DNA of 64,000 nucleotides, from positions 181,146-245,145 of the forward strand of contig JAFXKI010000011.1 in assembly GCA_017531845.1 (NCBI GenBank), given 5' to 3'. Each line of letters begins with the position of its first letter. Position 1 is the stretch's first letter. The notes under the pieces were generated by a model. The model had not been told where the DNA came from and did not search any database. It worked only from the letters and a program-made list of their open reading frames with translations. The position numbers were made by a program, and so were the translations under genes. This document shows positions 26,729 to 35,947 of the stretch, piece by piece. The stretch is from Opitutales bacterium. Its GTDB lineage: Bacteria > Verrucomicrobiota > Verrucomicrobiia > Opitutales > UBA953.

Positions 26729-28282
26729 TTACTTCTGAACAGGTGCCGAAACCGTAGCGGCGGGCGCGACGACGGCAGTTTCCTGCGCAGGCGCGGCGGC
26801 GGCTTCTTCCGAGGTCGGAAGCGGCTTAAAAACGCCGAGCGAAGCAAGCAAAATCATCATCGCGTAGGTCAAAACCATTCCCAACACACCGATAATCACG
26901 CCGGTTTTTGCCATTCCCTTCGTGTCGACCAATCCGGTCGCGTGAGCGAGCGCATTCGGCGGAGTGGAGATCGGGAGAGACATTCCGAGCGAAGACGCAA
27001 ACGCCACGGAAACGAGGAGCGCAATCACGCCGCCGAGAACGTCCAACGAAGAACCGACGTTCACGCCGACAACGGCAATAATCGGAACCAAAAGCGAAGC
27101 TGTCGCCGTGTGCGACATAAAGTTTGCCATGAAAAGGCAAATGACGCCGGCGCCGACCATCAGCCCGAACGCAGGCCAGGACGCGAAGGGAATCGCGCCG
27201 ATGAGGTGTTCCGCCAAGCCGGTTTTCTGCAAGCCCACGCCGAGCGCAAAGCCGCCGGCAACAAGCCAAAGCACGTCCCAACTCATTCCGTTCAGATCTT
27301 TTTTGGTGATAACCTGCGAAAGCGCAAAAACCGCCATCGGAATCATCGCCACGATATTGGAGTCAATCCCGACGATGTCTTTTCCGAGCACCCAAAGCAA
27401 AACGGTAACCGCGAACGTAATGTAAACGATTATTGCCTTCGGCGTTTTCAAAAATTCGCCGCCGACATTCAGTTCCATCGTTTTTTTGGAAATCGGGAAC
27501 ATCCAGAGCAAAAGTGCCCAAGCAAGCAAAATCAGGATAATGACATACGGAACGCCGAACGCCATCCAGGTGCCGAACGAAACCGTTGCGTCCATATCGG
27601 AAAGAGCTTTGAGCGCAATCGCGTTCGGCGGGGTTCCGATCGGCGTGCCCATCCCGCCGACGTTTGCGGCAATCGGAATTGCAAGCGCAAATGCCGCACG
27701 ACCTTTGTCATTTTCGTCAAAAAGCGAAAGCACGGGAGCGAGAATCGCAAGCATCATCGCTGCGGTCGCCGTGTTGGACATAAACATCGAAAAGAGAGCC
27801 GTAATTGCCATCAATCCGAGCAAAACGAATTTCGGATTTTTTCCGAAGGGCTTCAAAAGGAAGCGCGCCAGATTCATGTCCAATTTGTATTTCGTTGCCG
27901 CCGCCGCGAGGAAGAAGCCGCCGAGGAAGAGCATGATAATCGGGTCGGCAAAAGTTGCCATCAAGCCTTTGGAGCTCACCAGATTCGCGTATTTTTCGCC
28001 GGAAGCGGGATCCGCTTGGAAGGAGAAAAACGTTTCTCCGCCCCAGGAGAGCATCAGCCCCTTATCAGACACCGTGAGCAACATCAGCACAATAACAAAC
28101 ATCGAAGTCGTCCAGATCGGGAACGGCTCGAGAATCCAGAACAGCGCAGCGAGCACGAAAATCGCAATCACGCGGATCTCGACGGCATTCAGAGCCAAGC
28201 CGAGAGATTCATACGGCAAGAAAAGGCACCCGGCAGCAAGTGCGAGAGCAATCAGAGCCTTTAGAGCTTTTACTTTTGTCAT
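26729..28282 (-). CDS. SLC13/DASS-family sodium-anion symporter
   Basis: 517 residues with about a dozen membrane segments. The two inverted repeats of the DASS family are visible: SNTATAAM followed by GTPIGTPPNAIAL in the first half, and SHTATASLLVP followed by STPPNALAHATG in the second. These SNT-type and PP motifs bind sodium and the carboxylate or sulfate substrate. It would import a di- or tricarboxylate such as succinate or citrate, or sulfate; the substrate is not decided. The C-terminus has a 30-residue Ala/Pro/Glu-rich tail. Confidence 0.88.
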   Translation of the reverse strand: MTKVKALKALIALALAAGCLFLPYESLGLALNAVEIRVIAIFVLAALFWILEPFPIWTTSMFVIVLMLLTVSDKGLMLSWGGETFFSFQADPASGEKYANLVSSKGLMATFADPIIMLFLGGFFLAAAATKYKLDMNLARFLLKPFGKNPKFVLLGLMAITALFSMFMSNTATAAMMLAILAPVLSLFDENDKGRAAFALAIPIAANVGGMGTPIGTPPNAIALKALSDMDATVSFGTWMAFGVPYVIILILLAWALLLWMFPISKKTMELNVGGEFLKTPKAIIVYITFAVTVLLWVLGKDIVGIDSNIVAMIPMAVFALSQVITKKDLNGMSWDVLWLVAGGFALGVGLQKTGLAEHLIGAIPFASWPAFGLMVGAGVICLFMANFMSHTATASLLVPIIAVVGVNVGSSLDVLGGVIALLVSVAFASSLGMSLPISTPPNALAHATGLVDTKGMAKTGVIIGVLGMVLTYAMMILLASLGVFKPLPTSEEAAAAPAQETAVVAPAATVSAPVQK

Positions 28283-28331
28283 GATTTTGGAGGATTAAGA
28301 AAAATTTGGAGAAAAAGTGAGTTTTTCGTTT

Positions 28332-28380
28332 AAAAAAAACGTTCCCCTGCGGATAAGAATCCGATGGGGGAACGATTTTT
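28332..28380 (-). terminator. Terminator of the ABC-F to lipoprotein operon
   Basis: CGTTCCCC (28340-28347) pairs with GGGGAACG (28367-28374); the stem is extended by further pairs around the loop, and eight T follow on the minus strand. The arms are one-base variants of the iterated octamer. Confidence 0.8.
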
Positions 28381-28389
28381 CGGCGCGGT

Positions 28390-28560
28390 TTAGCGATTTT
28401 CGGGAACGACGGAGCCCATTCCGGGCATGCCCGTTTCCCAGTCCTTGGGACCGCCGGTTCCGGAAAGCCCGGAATCTGTCGGTCTTGCCGTTTCCACACA
28501 GGAAACAAGCATAAAGACGGTGAAAACCGAGACTAAAAACGCCTTGAGAAAACGGAGCAT
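28390..28560 (-). CDS. Small lipoprotein, 56 residues
   Basis: ATG at 28560 lies two bases past the stop of the coiled-coil gene, so translation is probably coupled. The product begins MLRFLKAFLVSVFTVFMLVSC, a clear lipoprotein signal with lipobox LVSC and Cys21. The mature 36 residues are Gly/Pro-rich (DSGLSGTGGPKDWETGMPGM) and end VVPENR. A terminator follows the stop by about 15 bases. No family is recognised; the gene is short enough to be missed by ordinary ORF calling. The VVP is encoded by an octamer copy. Confidence 0.75.
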   Translation of the reverse strand: MLRFLKAFLVSVFTVFMLVSCVETARPTDSGLSGTGGPKDWETGMPGMGSVVPENR

Positions 28561-28562
28561 AC

Positions 28563-29465
28563 TTATTTCTTAACAACGGTCGGAATCACCTTAACGTAGG
28601 TGCCTTCCGCGAGTTTTTGAATCTGGGCACCGGGGAGCAAGCCGAGCGTTGTGCGGCTCGGGCGCGGGTCGGTAACGCGGGCTTCGCCGACACGTTCTCC
28701 GTTGACTTCGAGCACCACAGGAATGCCGTTGAGAATCGCCGGATTTTCATCGCCGACACCGATAACGATTTGGCCGCGAACGTGGTCAAGCGCGACGACC
28801 GTCGTCAAAACATACGGAGCTTCAAATTCGACGACCACGCCGCCCTTAGCTTCCGCATAGAGGTCAACCGGGAATTCGGTCGGAACGGATTCGCCGCGTT
28901 GAAGCACCCACGTGCGGAAACGCGCATAACGCTGACCGGCGGCGACCTTCGTCTTTTGCAATTCTTCAATTTCCGCGAGCTTTTGGTCGTATTCTTCCTT
29001 AGAATACATATTGCTCTTTTCTTCCGTCAACTGAGCGACGCGTTCCTTTTCGGAGCGGAGCTGTCCTTCGAGGTCGCTAACCTTGCTGTTGAGGTCGCTG
29101 ACTTCGGAAGTGAGTGTTTCCTTATCTCGCGTGAGCTGGTTTGCTTCTTCCGTCTTCGCATCGAGGTCGGACTTCAAACCGTCGATTTCATCATTTTTCT
29201 GATTGATCGTCGCTTTGAGAGAAGCGATTTGGTTTTCGTTGCGTTCTTTCGTTTCGCGCAACTCAAATACTTCGTCGGCAACCACTTTGGTTTTTTCCAC
29301 GCGCTTATCCAAGGTTTGCGTTTTCACGCCGAGGACAGTATCAAGCGGCTGGGTTTTGAGGAAGGCATTTTCCATCTGCCCTTTTACCATAAAATAAAGG
29401 CCGATGGCGGCGCCGGCAGCGAGGATAGCGACAATGCGCAGAACAAGAGAAACTTTTTTGTTCAT
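28563..29465 (-). CDS. Membrane-anchored coiled-coil protein, unknown function
   Basis: 300 residues: one N-terminal membrane helix (5-27), a long heptad coiled coil (about 60-175, rich in E, K, L, N), then a beta-rich C-terminal domain (about 185-300) ending in IPTVVKK. The arrangement resembles envelope tethers or division and secretion accessory proteins, but I do not recognise the family. It sits between pgi (11 bases upstream) and the small lipoprotein (2 bases downstream), so an envelope role with that lipoprotein is plausible. There is no octamer in the gene, which is rare here. Confidence 0.75.
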   Translation of the reverse strand: MNKKVSLVLRIVAILAAGAAIGLYFMVKGQMENAFLKTQPLDTVLGVKTQTLDKRVEKTKVVADEVFELRETKERNENQIASLKATINQKNDEIDGLKSDLDAKTEEANQLTRDKETLTSEVSDLNSKVSDLEGQLRSEKERVAQLTEEKSNMYSKEEYDQKLAEIEELQKTKVAAGQRYARFRTWVLQRGESVPTEFPVDLYAEAKGGVVVEFEAPYVLTTVVALDHVRGQIVIGVGDENPAILNGIPVVLEVNGERVGEARVTDPRPSRTTLGLLPGAQIQKLAEGTYVKVIPTVVKK

Positions 29466-29476
29466 CGTAAGCGGGG

Positions 29477-31057
29477 TTAATTTTTGTAATTGAAAGTGGA
29501 GTTGCAGAACGGGGTTTCAACCTGACGTTGAATATTTTTAGAGGGACTCAACGCCAAATGTTGGCAAATTTTAAATACAAGTTCCGTGCGGTTTTCAAGC
29601 TCTAATTTTTCGGTGATGGCTTCCGCAGAGAATTTTTCGGGAGCATTTGCCTTCAAAAATTCAACGATTTGAGTTTGAAGTTTTAAAATACCCGCAGCGG
29701 CTTTTTTCCCGGCTTCGACGCCCGGCTGGTGGTAAGCGTTGATGCCGATAAACGTCGCATAAAAACCAACCGCACGTTCGAAGAGCGCAATCAGCGCGCC
29801 GATGCTTTGCGGCGTCACGTCTTCGACGGTCAGCGTTACCGAGGCGCGCCCTTTTTCGGTCAGAGCTTCGCGCGTGCCGAGGAGGAAACCTTCAAGATAA
29901 TCTCCGGCGGAAATTCCCGGATCAACTTCCGTGCTTTCACCTGCGCGATCCCGCAAAACTTCGATGAAAGTCGCGAAGAAATTCGGTACGCCTTCGCGCA
30001 ATTGCTGAATATAGGCGTGCTGGTCGGTCGAACCCTTGTTCCCGTAAACGGAAATCCCTTGATTGACGACGTTCCCGGAGAGGTCTTTTTCCTTGCCGAG
30101 CGATTCCATGATCAGCTGCTGCAAATAGCGCGCAAAGAGCAAAAGGCGATCTTTGTAAGGCAAAATCACCATATCTTTCGCGCCTTTTCCGTCCGTCAGA
30201 AAATACCACGCGAGCGCGAGCAACGCCGCCGGATTCTCGAGCGCTTCGCGGGAACGCGTTTGCGCGTCCATCGCTGCCGCTCCCGCGAGCATTCCGCGAA
30301 TATCCAAGCCCTGAAGTGCAGCCGGAAGCAAGCCGACCGCCGCCATTTCGCTGGTGCGCCCGCCGACCCAATCCCACATCGGGAACCGCTCAATAAAACC
30401 TTGTGCGAGAGCCGTTTTGTCGAGCTGGGAACCGACTCCGGTAACGGCGACTGCGTGTTTTGCAAAATCCAATCCCGCCGCCTTGTATTGCGCGACGGTT
30501 TCAATCATCGCGTTGCGCGGTTCGGGCGTGCTTCCGGATTTCGACGTTACGATGCAAAGTGTCTCGCCGAGTTTTCCTTTGAGTTCGGCAAAAACGATAT
30601 CAAAACCGTCCGCATCCGTGTTATCGAGGAAGAAAACCTTCATTTTGTCGCGCCCGGGCATTCCGAGAGCGGAGGCGACGAATTGCGGGCCGAGCGCGCT
30701 CCCGCCGATGCCGATGCAGAGAAGATTTTTGAACGTTCCCGCTCTACCGGAAATTTCGCCGGAATGAACTTTGTTTGCAAAAACTTCGATTTTTTCGAGC
30801 GTTCCCGCGATTTCGGCGGCGAGCTCGGCTGTCGGCGCGAGTTGCGGAGCGCGCAACCAATAATGCCCGACCATGCGGTTTTCGTCCGGATTGGCGATTG
30901 CGCCCTTTTCGAGTTCCGCCATTGCGTCAAACGCCTTATCGAGCATCGGCTTTGCGGCGGCGATGTAATCCGTCGGGAACCCGACGCGGCTCAAGTCGAT
31001 GGCGAAATTGAGCGCATCAAACGCGATGTAGTTTTTCTTAAAGTTTTCCCAGCTCAT
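29477..31057 (-). CDS. pgi: Glucose-6-phosphate isomerase
   Basis: 526 residues with the sugar-isomerase folds of Pgi: [24 protein letters not shown], the base-catalyst Glu in [11 protein letters not shown] near residue 238, and [12 protein letters not shown] with the active-site His. It interconverts glucose- and fructose-6-phosphate. The C-terminus has a helical extension after [10 protein letters not shown]. It follows secG by 33 bases in the ABC-F operon. Confidence 0.95.
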   Translation of the reverse strand: MSWENFKKNYIAFDALNFAIDLSRVGFPTDYIAAAKPMLDKAFDAMAELEKGAIANPDENRMVGHYWLRAPQLAPTAELAAEIAGTLEKIEVFANKVHSGEISGRAGTFKNLLCIGIGGSALGPQFVASALGMPGRDKMKVFFLDNTDADGFDIVFAELKGKLGETLCIVTSKSGSTPEPRNAMIETVAQYKAAGLDFAKHAVAVTGVGSQLDKTALAQGFIERFPMWDWVGGRTSEMAAVGLLPAALQGLDIRGMLAGAAAMDAQTRSREALENPAALLALAWYFLTDGKGAKDMVILPYKDRLLLFARYLQQLIMESLGKEKDLSGNVVNQGISVYGNKGSTDQHAYIQQLREGVPNFFATFIEVLRDRAGESTEVDPGISAGDYLEGFLLGTREALTEKGRASVTLTVEDVTPQSIGALIALFERAVGFYATFIGINAYHQPGVEAGKKAAAGILKLQTQIVEFLKANAPEKFSAEAITEKLELENRTELVFKICQHLALSPSKNIQRQVETPFCNSTFNYKN

Positions 31058-31090
31058 AATTTCGGAAAGAATATTGCCCTACCGGCAAAA

Positions 31091-31483
31091 CTACTTTGCG
31101 GGAACGCTTTCCGGGGCGACCGGAGCCGATGTTTCCTCGACGGGAACGATTGCCGACGGAGCGGGTTCGACCGCCGCCGGAGCTTCCGTTGCGGCGGGTA
31201 CCTCTTCAAGCTTCAAACCCTCGCCTTCGCCCTTGTCCTGCGTAGCAAGAAACGCGAAATAAAGAACCGCGCACAGAATAAAAAACGCGGAAATAAAAAT
31301 AACCGTCGCTTTGGAAAGCACGCCGGCGGCTTCTCCGCCGAAAACGCTTTCGGACGCGGCTCCGCCCAACGCGGACCCCATGCCGGCGTTCGCGCTCGGT
31401 TTTTGCATCAGCACAAAGAGAACGACAAGAACGCTCACGAATGCGAGCACCGTTAACGCACCATAAATAAGAATACTGCCCAT
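31091..31483 (-). CDS. secG: SecG, preprotein translocase subunit
   Basis: 130 residues: two membrane helices (4-25 and 60-80) with the SecG motif LMQKP..GMGSALGGAA between them. The 45-residue Ala/Pro/Glu-rich C-terminal tail is unusual and resembles tails on several other proteins in this window. SecG assists SecYEG at the inner membrane. It lies 50 bases after the ABC-F gene and 33 before pgi. Confidence 0.92.
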   Translation of the reverse strand: MGSILIYGALTVLAFVSVLVVLFVLMQKPSANAGMGSALGGAASESVFGGEAAGVLSKATVIFISAFFILCAVLYFAFLATQDKGEGEGLKLEEVPAATEAPAAVEPAPSAIVPVEETSAPVAPESVPAK

Positions 31484-31533
31484 AGAAAAAACTTAAAGAG
31501 GCATTAAATCGCGTTCCAATTGTATTGAAAAGC

Positions 31534-33465
31534 TTAAATTAAAATTTGTTCGGCAAGAGACTCCCAAAGTTCGTAGGCTTCGGCGATTTCCTTTTTTACG
31601 GCTTCGTAGCGCGCCATTTCGGATTTTGTGGATTCGCCGCGCGAAAAAAATTCCGGCTCCGACATTTTTGTTTCCCATTCGCCCTGCTCCGCTTCGAGCC
31701 GGGCGATGAGCTCTTCGGTTTCTTTAATTTTTTTGCGAAGAGGAGCAAGTTGTTTCGCCCGTTCAGCGTTAGCGCGACGGCGTTCCCGCGGATCGTTCGA
31801 CGGAGCTCTCTCTCCGGAAGGTTTTCCGGAAGAAATGCGCTCGCGTTCCCGCGCCCGCTCTTCCGCTGTCGCCGCAAGATAATCACTGACGTTTCCGAGG
31901 AAAACGCGAATTCCGTGATTTTTGACCTCTAAGACTTTCGTCACCAGAGGATCAAGAAAATCCCGGTCGTGTGAGACGATTACGAACGTTCCCGTGTATT
32001 GCTTGAGTGCCTGTGCGAGCACCGCCTTGGAGCGCATGTCGAGGTGATTTGTCGGTTCGTCCAAAATCAGAAAATTGAACGGTCGCAGAAGCATACGGGC
32101 AAGCGCGAGGCGGTTGCGCTCGCCGCCGGAGAGAACGCCCACGGGCTTAAAAACATCTTCCCCGCGAAACAAAAACGCTCCGAGCAGAGTGCGAAGCCGC
32201 GTCGTTCCGAGCCCGGCGGCGACATCGTTAACCGTCGTCAATACGTCAATTTCCGGATCAAGCTCTTTTGCCTGATGCTGCGCAAAATAAGAAACGGAGA
32301 CGTTGAGCCCTTCCGTTCGCGTTCCCGCCGTCTGCGCTTCCGTTCCGGCGAGCATACGAATGAGCGTCGATTTCCCGGCACCGTTCACGCCGACAACGGC
32401 GATGCGCTCTCCGCGCTCTATTTTAAAATTTATATTTTTGAGAACATTGAGCGTGCCGTAGTTTTTGTCCAAATTTTCAAGCTCAAGCACGACCTGTCCG
32501 CTCTGCGGGGCAGGCGGGAACGCAAATGCAATTTGGGAATCATCTTCTTCTTCAAATTCAACGCGGTCTATTTTTTCCAAAGCTTTAATGCGCGATTGCA
32601 CCTGCGCCGCCTTCGTCGCCTTGGCACGAAAACGTTCGATAAACTCTTCGGTTTTTGCAATTTCCCGAGCCTGATTTTGGGCTGCCCGTCGGAGCGATTC
32701 CCGGCGTTCCCGCGAAGTTTTTTCGAAATAAGAATAATTTCCGTTGTAAACTTCAAGCCGCCCGGCAGTGAGCGCAAACGTTTTTCCGCAAATCGTGTCG
32801 AGAAACGCGCGGTCGTGAGAAACAATCATGACCGTTCCCGAATAGCGCAACAGCCAATTTTCAAGCCAATCCTGCGATTCGATGTCGAGATGGTTCGTCG
32901 GCTCGTCGAGAAGCAAAAGGGACGGCTCGCGCAGGAGCAATTTGGCGAGTGCGATGCGCATTTGCCACCCGCCGGAAAATTCTCCCGTGTCTCGTTCCAT
33001 GTCGCTTTGCGAAAAGCCGAGTCCGTGTAAAATCGTTTCGACGCGGGAACGCAATTTGTCCGCATCCGCATCTTCGAGTCGGCGCTCCCAAGCGGAGATC
33101 ATCTCCAGGATTTCGCGGTATTCGTCGGAATCCGGCTCAAGTGTTTGCAGTTGCTCGTCGGCATCGGCGATTTTCCGACGAAGCGAAAGAATGTCTTCAA
33201 ACGCCGTCTCAACTTCGGCGTAAAGTGTTTTCCCGTGCGTTTCCAAGCCGTCCTGCGGCAGGTAGCCGACCGTCGCATTTTTTGCGAAAACGAGCGTTCC
33301 CGAATCGTAATCCGTCTCTCCTGCCAGAATTTTCAAAAGCGTGGATTTCCCCGCGCCGTTGGAACCGACCAAGCCGATGCGTTCCCGAGCATTAATTGTT
33401 CCGGATATTCCGTTAAACAAAATGCGCGGTCCGTATTGCAGGCGAATGTCGTTAAGCGTGAACAT
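31534..33465 (-). CDS. ABC-F family ATPase (Uup/YheS type)
   Basis: ATG 33465 (MFTLNDIRLQYGPRILFNGI) gives 643 residues. Two ATP-binding cassettes: GLVGSNGAGKST with FSGGWQMRIALAK and LLLDEPTNHLD in the first; VGVNGAGKST with LSGGERNRLALARML and LILDEPTNHLD in the second. The linker (about 240-320) carries RAKATKAAQVQSRIKALEK, as in ABC-F translation factors. There are no membrane segments. A charged coiled-coil C-terminal domain (about 545-640) suggests Uup- or YheS-like function on the ribosome or on DNA structures. Confidence 0.93.
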   Translation of the reverse strand: MFTLNDIRLQYGPRILFNGISGTINARERIGLVGSNGAGKSTLLKILAGETDYDSGTLVFAKNATVGYLPQDGLETHGKTLYAEVETAFEDILSLRRKIADADEQLQTLEPDSDEYREILEMISAWERRLEDADADKLRSRVETILHGLGFSQSDMERDTGEFSGGWQMRIALAKLLLREPSLLLLDEPTNHLDIESQDWLENWLLRYSGTVMIVSHDRAFLDTICGKTFALTAGRLEVYNGNYSYFEKTSRERRESLRRAAQNQAREIAKTEEFIERFRAKATKAAQVQSRIKALEKIDRVEFEEEDDSQIAFAFPPAPQSGQVVLELENLDKNYGTLNVLKNINFKIERGERIAVVGVNGAGKSTLIRMLAGTEAQTAGTRTEGLNVSVSYFAQHQAKELDPEIDVLTTVNDVAAGLGTTRLRTLLGAFLFRGEDVFKPVGVLSGGERNRLALARMLLRPFNFLILDEPTNHLDMRSKAVLAQALKQYTGTFVIVSHDRDFLDPLVTKVLEVKNHGIRVFLGNVSDYLAATAEERARERERISSGKPSGERAPSNDPRERRRANAERAKQLAPLRKKIKETEELIARLEAEQGEWETKMSEPEFFSRGESTKSEMARYEAVKKEIAEAYELWESLAEQILI

Positions 33466-33585
33466 TAAAAACCGATAAAAGGAAATAAGGGAAACGTTCC
33501 CGCCCGAGTCTTTCAACACGAAAAAAAAAAAAGCATGACGTTGCGGCGGAACCCGGAAATTTTAAGCGGGATTTCCGTTTCTTTG

Positions 33586-33614
33586 TTTTCCTGTGAAAAA
33601 CCATACGCTATAAT
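33586..33614 (+). promoter_or_regulatory. Promoter of the GH89 gene with almost no leader
   Basis: TATAAT at 33609-33614 is perfect; TTTTCC at 33586-33591 is a weak -35 with a 17-base spacer. The -10 ends 8 bases before ATG 33623, so transcription should begin within a few bases of the start codon. Confidence 0.6.
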
Positions 33615-33622
33615 TCTGCGCC

Positions 33623-35881
33623 ATGCTGAAAACACTTCCCCTTGTTTTTGCGGCACTGCTCGCGACGTGCGTTTCCCTCTTTGCGCAGGTCAACCCGGCG
33701 GCGGCGGCGGCACTCGCCAAGCGCATTTCCCCGGTGATTGCCGGGAACGTGGTCTTCGAAGCGCTTCCCGGCGTTCCCGCCAAGGAAAAAATTGTTTACG
33801 AGCTTGAATCTGCGCCCAACGGCAAGCTCATTGTCCGCGGGAACACAACCGTTGCTCTCACCAGCGGTTTTTATCAGTTTTTGAAAGAATTTTGCCATGT
33901 GCAAATCACCTGGGGCGCGCATAGCGTTCCCGCGCTCAAAAAAGGCGTCTCACTCCCGAAGGTTCCGAAAAAAATCCGCGTCGAATCTCCGTTGGTGCTT
34001 CGCTACGCCTACAATTATTGTACACACGGCTACACCATGTCGTGGTGGGATTGGTCCGACTGGGAAAAAGAAATTGATTGGCTGGCTCTGCACGGATTCA
34101 ACCTCGCCCTCGTCATACAAGGGCAGGAAAGCGTCTGGCAAAACACCTTTTCCCGATTCGGCTACACAAAAGAAGAAATGCGCCGTTGGCTCTGCGCCCC
34201 GACGCACATGCCTTGGCAATTCATGGGCAATATGGAAGCAATGATGCCTCCGCCGCAAAGTATCATCGATAAACGCACCAAGCTCGGAAAAGCCATTGTC
34301 GCTCGCATGCGCGAACTCGGAATCAACCCCGTCCTGCAAGGCTACTACGGAATGGTTCCCCACGGCTTTAAGGGAAAACACCCCGCCGCACAAATCTGCC
34401 CGCAAGGCGGCTGGGCCGGCGGGCAACGCCGACCGGACATGCTCAATCCCGGTGACCCGCTTTTCGCGCCCATCGCAAAAGCATTTTACGAGGAGCAGAA
34501 AAAAATCTTCGGCAAATGCCTCTATTTTGCCGCGGACCCGTTTCATGAAGGCGGCTCCTCCGCCGGAATGGATCGCGGCACTGTCTATCGCCAAGTACAG
34601 GATGCAATGCTCTCCTTTGAACCGGAAGCAACGCTGGTTAAACAATGTTGGCAAAACTCCAACGCCGAAATGTTTAACGCCGGAAAAAAAGACCATAGCC
34701 TCGCGCTCGACCTCTACGCCGACCGTGCTCCGTTTTGGCAAAAATGCAACGGCTACAGCGGCACACCCTGGCTGTGGTGCCTGCTCCAAAACTTCGGAGG
34801 CAATACGGGAACGGAAGGAGATTTGCAGGGATTGTGCGACGGCTTGAAAAAAGCACTGACCGCGCCGACCCGCGGAAAACTCGTCGGCGTCGGAATCGTT
34901 CCCGAGGGAACATATAATAACCCGGTAATTTTCGAACTGCTTTCCGACATCGCCGTTCGCGGGAACGTTCCCGAAAATATCGACGACTGGCTCGCCGGCT
35001 ACCTGGAATCCCGCTACGGGAAAAGTTCCCAAACTCTCACCGCCGCGTGGAAAATTCTTCAGGAAACCGCTTACGGTTACACCGCAAAAGAAGGTCCCAT
35101 CAACTCCGCTCTACCCGCGCGTCCGCATTTCGGAAAATTCATCAAGGCTCGTTTTTGGGCCTCCAACATGGCTGTGCCTTACAAAAACGAAGAACTGCTC
35201 AAAGCTCTCCGGATCTTCGATTCACAGAAGAACCGTTTTGCCCGAAAATCGACCTTCCGTTACGATTACGCAGACTTGCAACGCCAGCTCATAGACAACC
35301 TTTCACACGCCATTTACGCCAAGCTGAACGAAGCGTGGATTGCCAAAGACAAAGCCGCCTTTTCCGCCGCATCCAAAGATTTTCTCCGTCTTTTCGCCCT
35401 TTGCGATTCCCGCTTTTCCCAATTCCCGAAATACAAAAACGACGCCGCCCTCTTTTCTCAAAGCTTAGAAAAATGGCTCGCCGACGCTCAAAAATTCGGC
35501 TCCAAAAAAGCAGAAAAAGAATACTTGTCGACCTGCGCCCAACTTTTGATCACGCGCTGGGTGCCCGCCGCCGGAACTAATCTCGACGACTATGCGTTCC
35601 GCGAATGGACCGGGCTCACCACCGACTACTACGCCAAACGCTGGGAAATGTTTTTTAGCGAAGCTCAAAAATCCCTCTCAACGGGAACGCCCTTCGATCA
35701 AAAAGCATTTAACCAAAAGCTCAACGCATTTGAAAACAACTGGCGAGCACCGGCAAAACAACGGCTGAAAATTATCCCCGACAGCTCTGCAGAAATTGCC
35801 AAACTCGTCAAAAAATACGCGGGAACGCAAATCTCGGACAATCGCCCGGACGATTCCCCGCTCGGCATCCAAGATCGGTGA
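33623..35881 (+). CDS. Exported alpha-N-acetylglucosaminidase, GH89 family
   Basis: 752 residues: signal peptide (1-21), an N-terminal mixed domain (to about 120), then the GH89 barrel with RYAYNYCTHGYTMSWWDW and the helical C-terminal domain. By analogy with human NAGLU the catalytic Glu residues are in ADPFHEGG (near 307) and VPEGTYNNP (near 427). It cleaves terminal alpha-GlcNAc, found in gastric-type mucin and in heparan sulfate, so it points to host-glycan foraging. It has its own promoter and is divergent from the ABC-F operon. Confidence 0.92.
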   Translation: MLKTLPLVFAALLATCVSLFAQVNPAAAAALAKRISPVIAGNVVFEALPGVPAKEKIVYELESAPNGKLIVRGNTTVALTSGFYQFLKEFCHVQITWGAHSVPALKKGVSLPKVPKKIRVESPLVLRYAYNYCTHGYTMSWWDWSDWEKEIDWLALHGFNLALVIQGQESVWQNTFSRFGYTKEEMRRWLCAPTHMPWQFMGNMEAMMPPPQSIIDKRTKLGKAIVARMRELGINPVLQGYYGMVPHGFKGKHPAAQICPQGGWAGGQRRPDMLNPGDPLFAPIAKAFYEEQKKIFGKCLYFAADPFHEGGSSAGMDRGTVYRQVQDAMLSFEPEATLVKQCWQNSNAEMFNAGKKDHSLALDLYADRAPFWQKCNGYSGTPWLWCLLQNFGGNTGTEGDLQGLCDGLKKALTAPTRGKLVGVGIVPEGTYNNPVIFELLSDIAVRGNVPENIDDWLAGYLESRYGKSSQTLTAAWKILQETAYGYTAKEGPINSALPARPHFGKFIKARFWASNMAVPYKNEELLKALRIFDSQKNRFARKSTFRYDYADLQRQLIDNLSHAIYAKLNEAWIAKDKAAFSAASKDFLRLFALCDSRFSQFPKYKNDAALFSQSLEKWLADAQKFGSKKAEKEYLSTCAQLLITRWVPAAGTNLDDYAFREWTGLTTDYYAKRWEMFFSEAQKSLSTGTPFDQKAFNQKLNAFENNWRAPAKQRLKIIPDSSAEIAKLVKKYAGTQISDNRPDDSPLGIQDR

Positions 35882-35914
35882 TGCTTTTCAGCTGAAAGCC
35901 CGTCAATAACCTTT

Positions 35915-35942
35915 GCGCCCGTTCCCGTGCGGGAACGGGCGC
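35915..35942. terminator. Octamer-pair hairpin between GH89 and ALDH genes
   Basis: Perfect 12-bp arms GCGCCCGTTCCC and GGGAACGGGCGC with a GTGC loop, between two convergent genes. No T run on either side; probably a bidirectional RNA end. Confidence 0.65.
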
Positions 35943-35947
35943 GGAAG

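Noticed and set aside
26942..28264. 440-codon plus-strand open frame rich in H, R and N
   Set aside because: Antisense to the SLC13 transporter; the complement of membrane-segment codons.
29729..31456. 575-codon plus-strand open frame
   Set aside because: Antisense to pgi and secG, both strongly identified; composition typical of a shadow frame.
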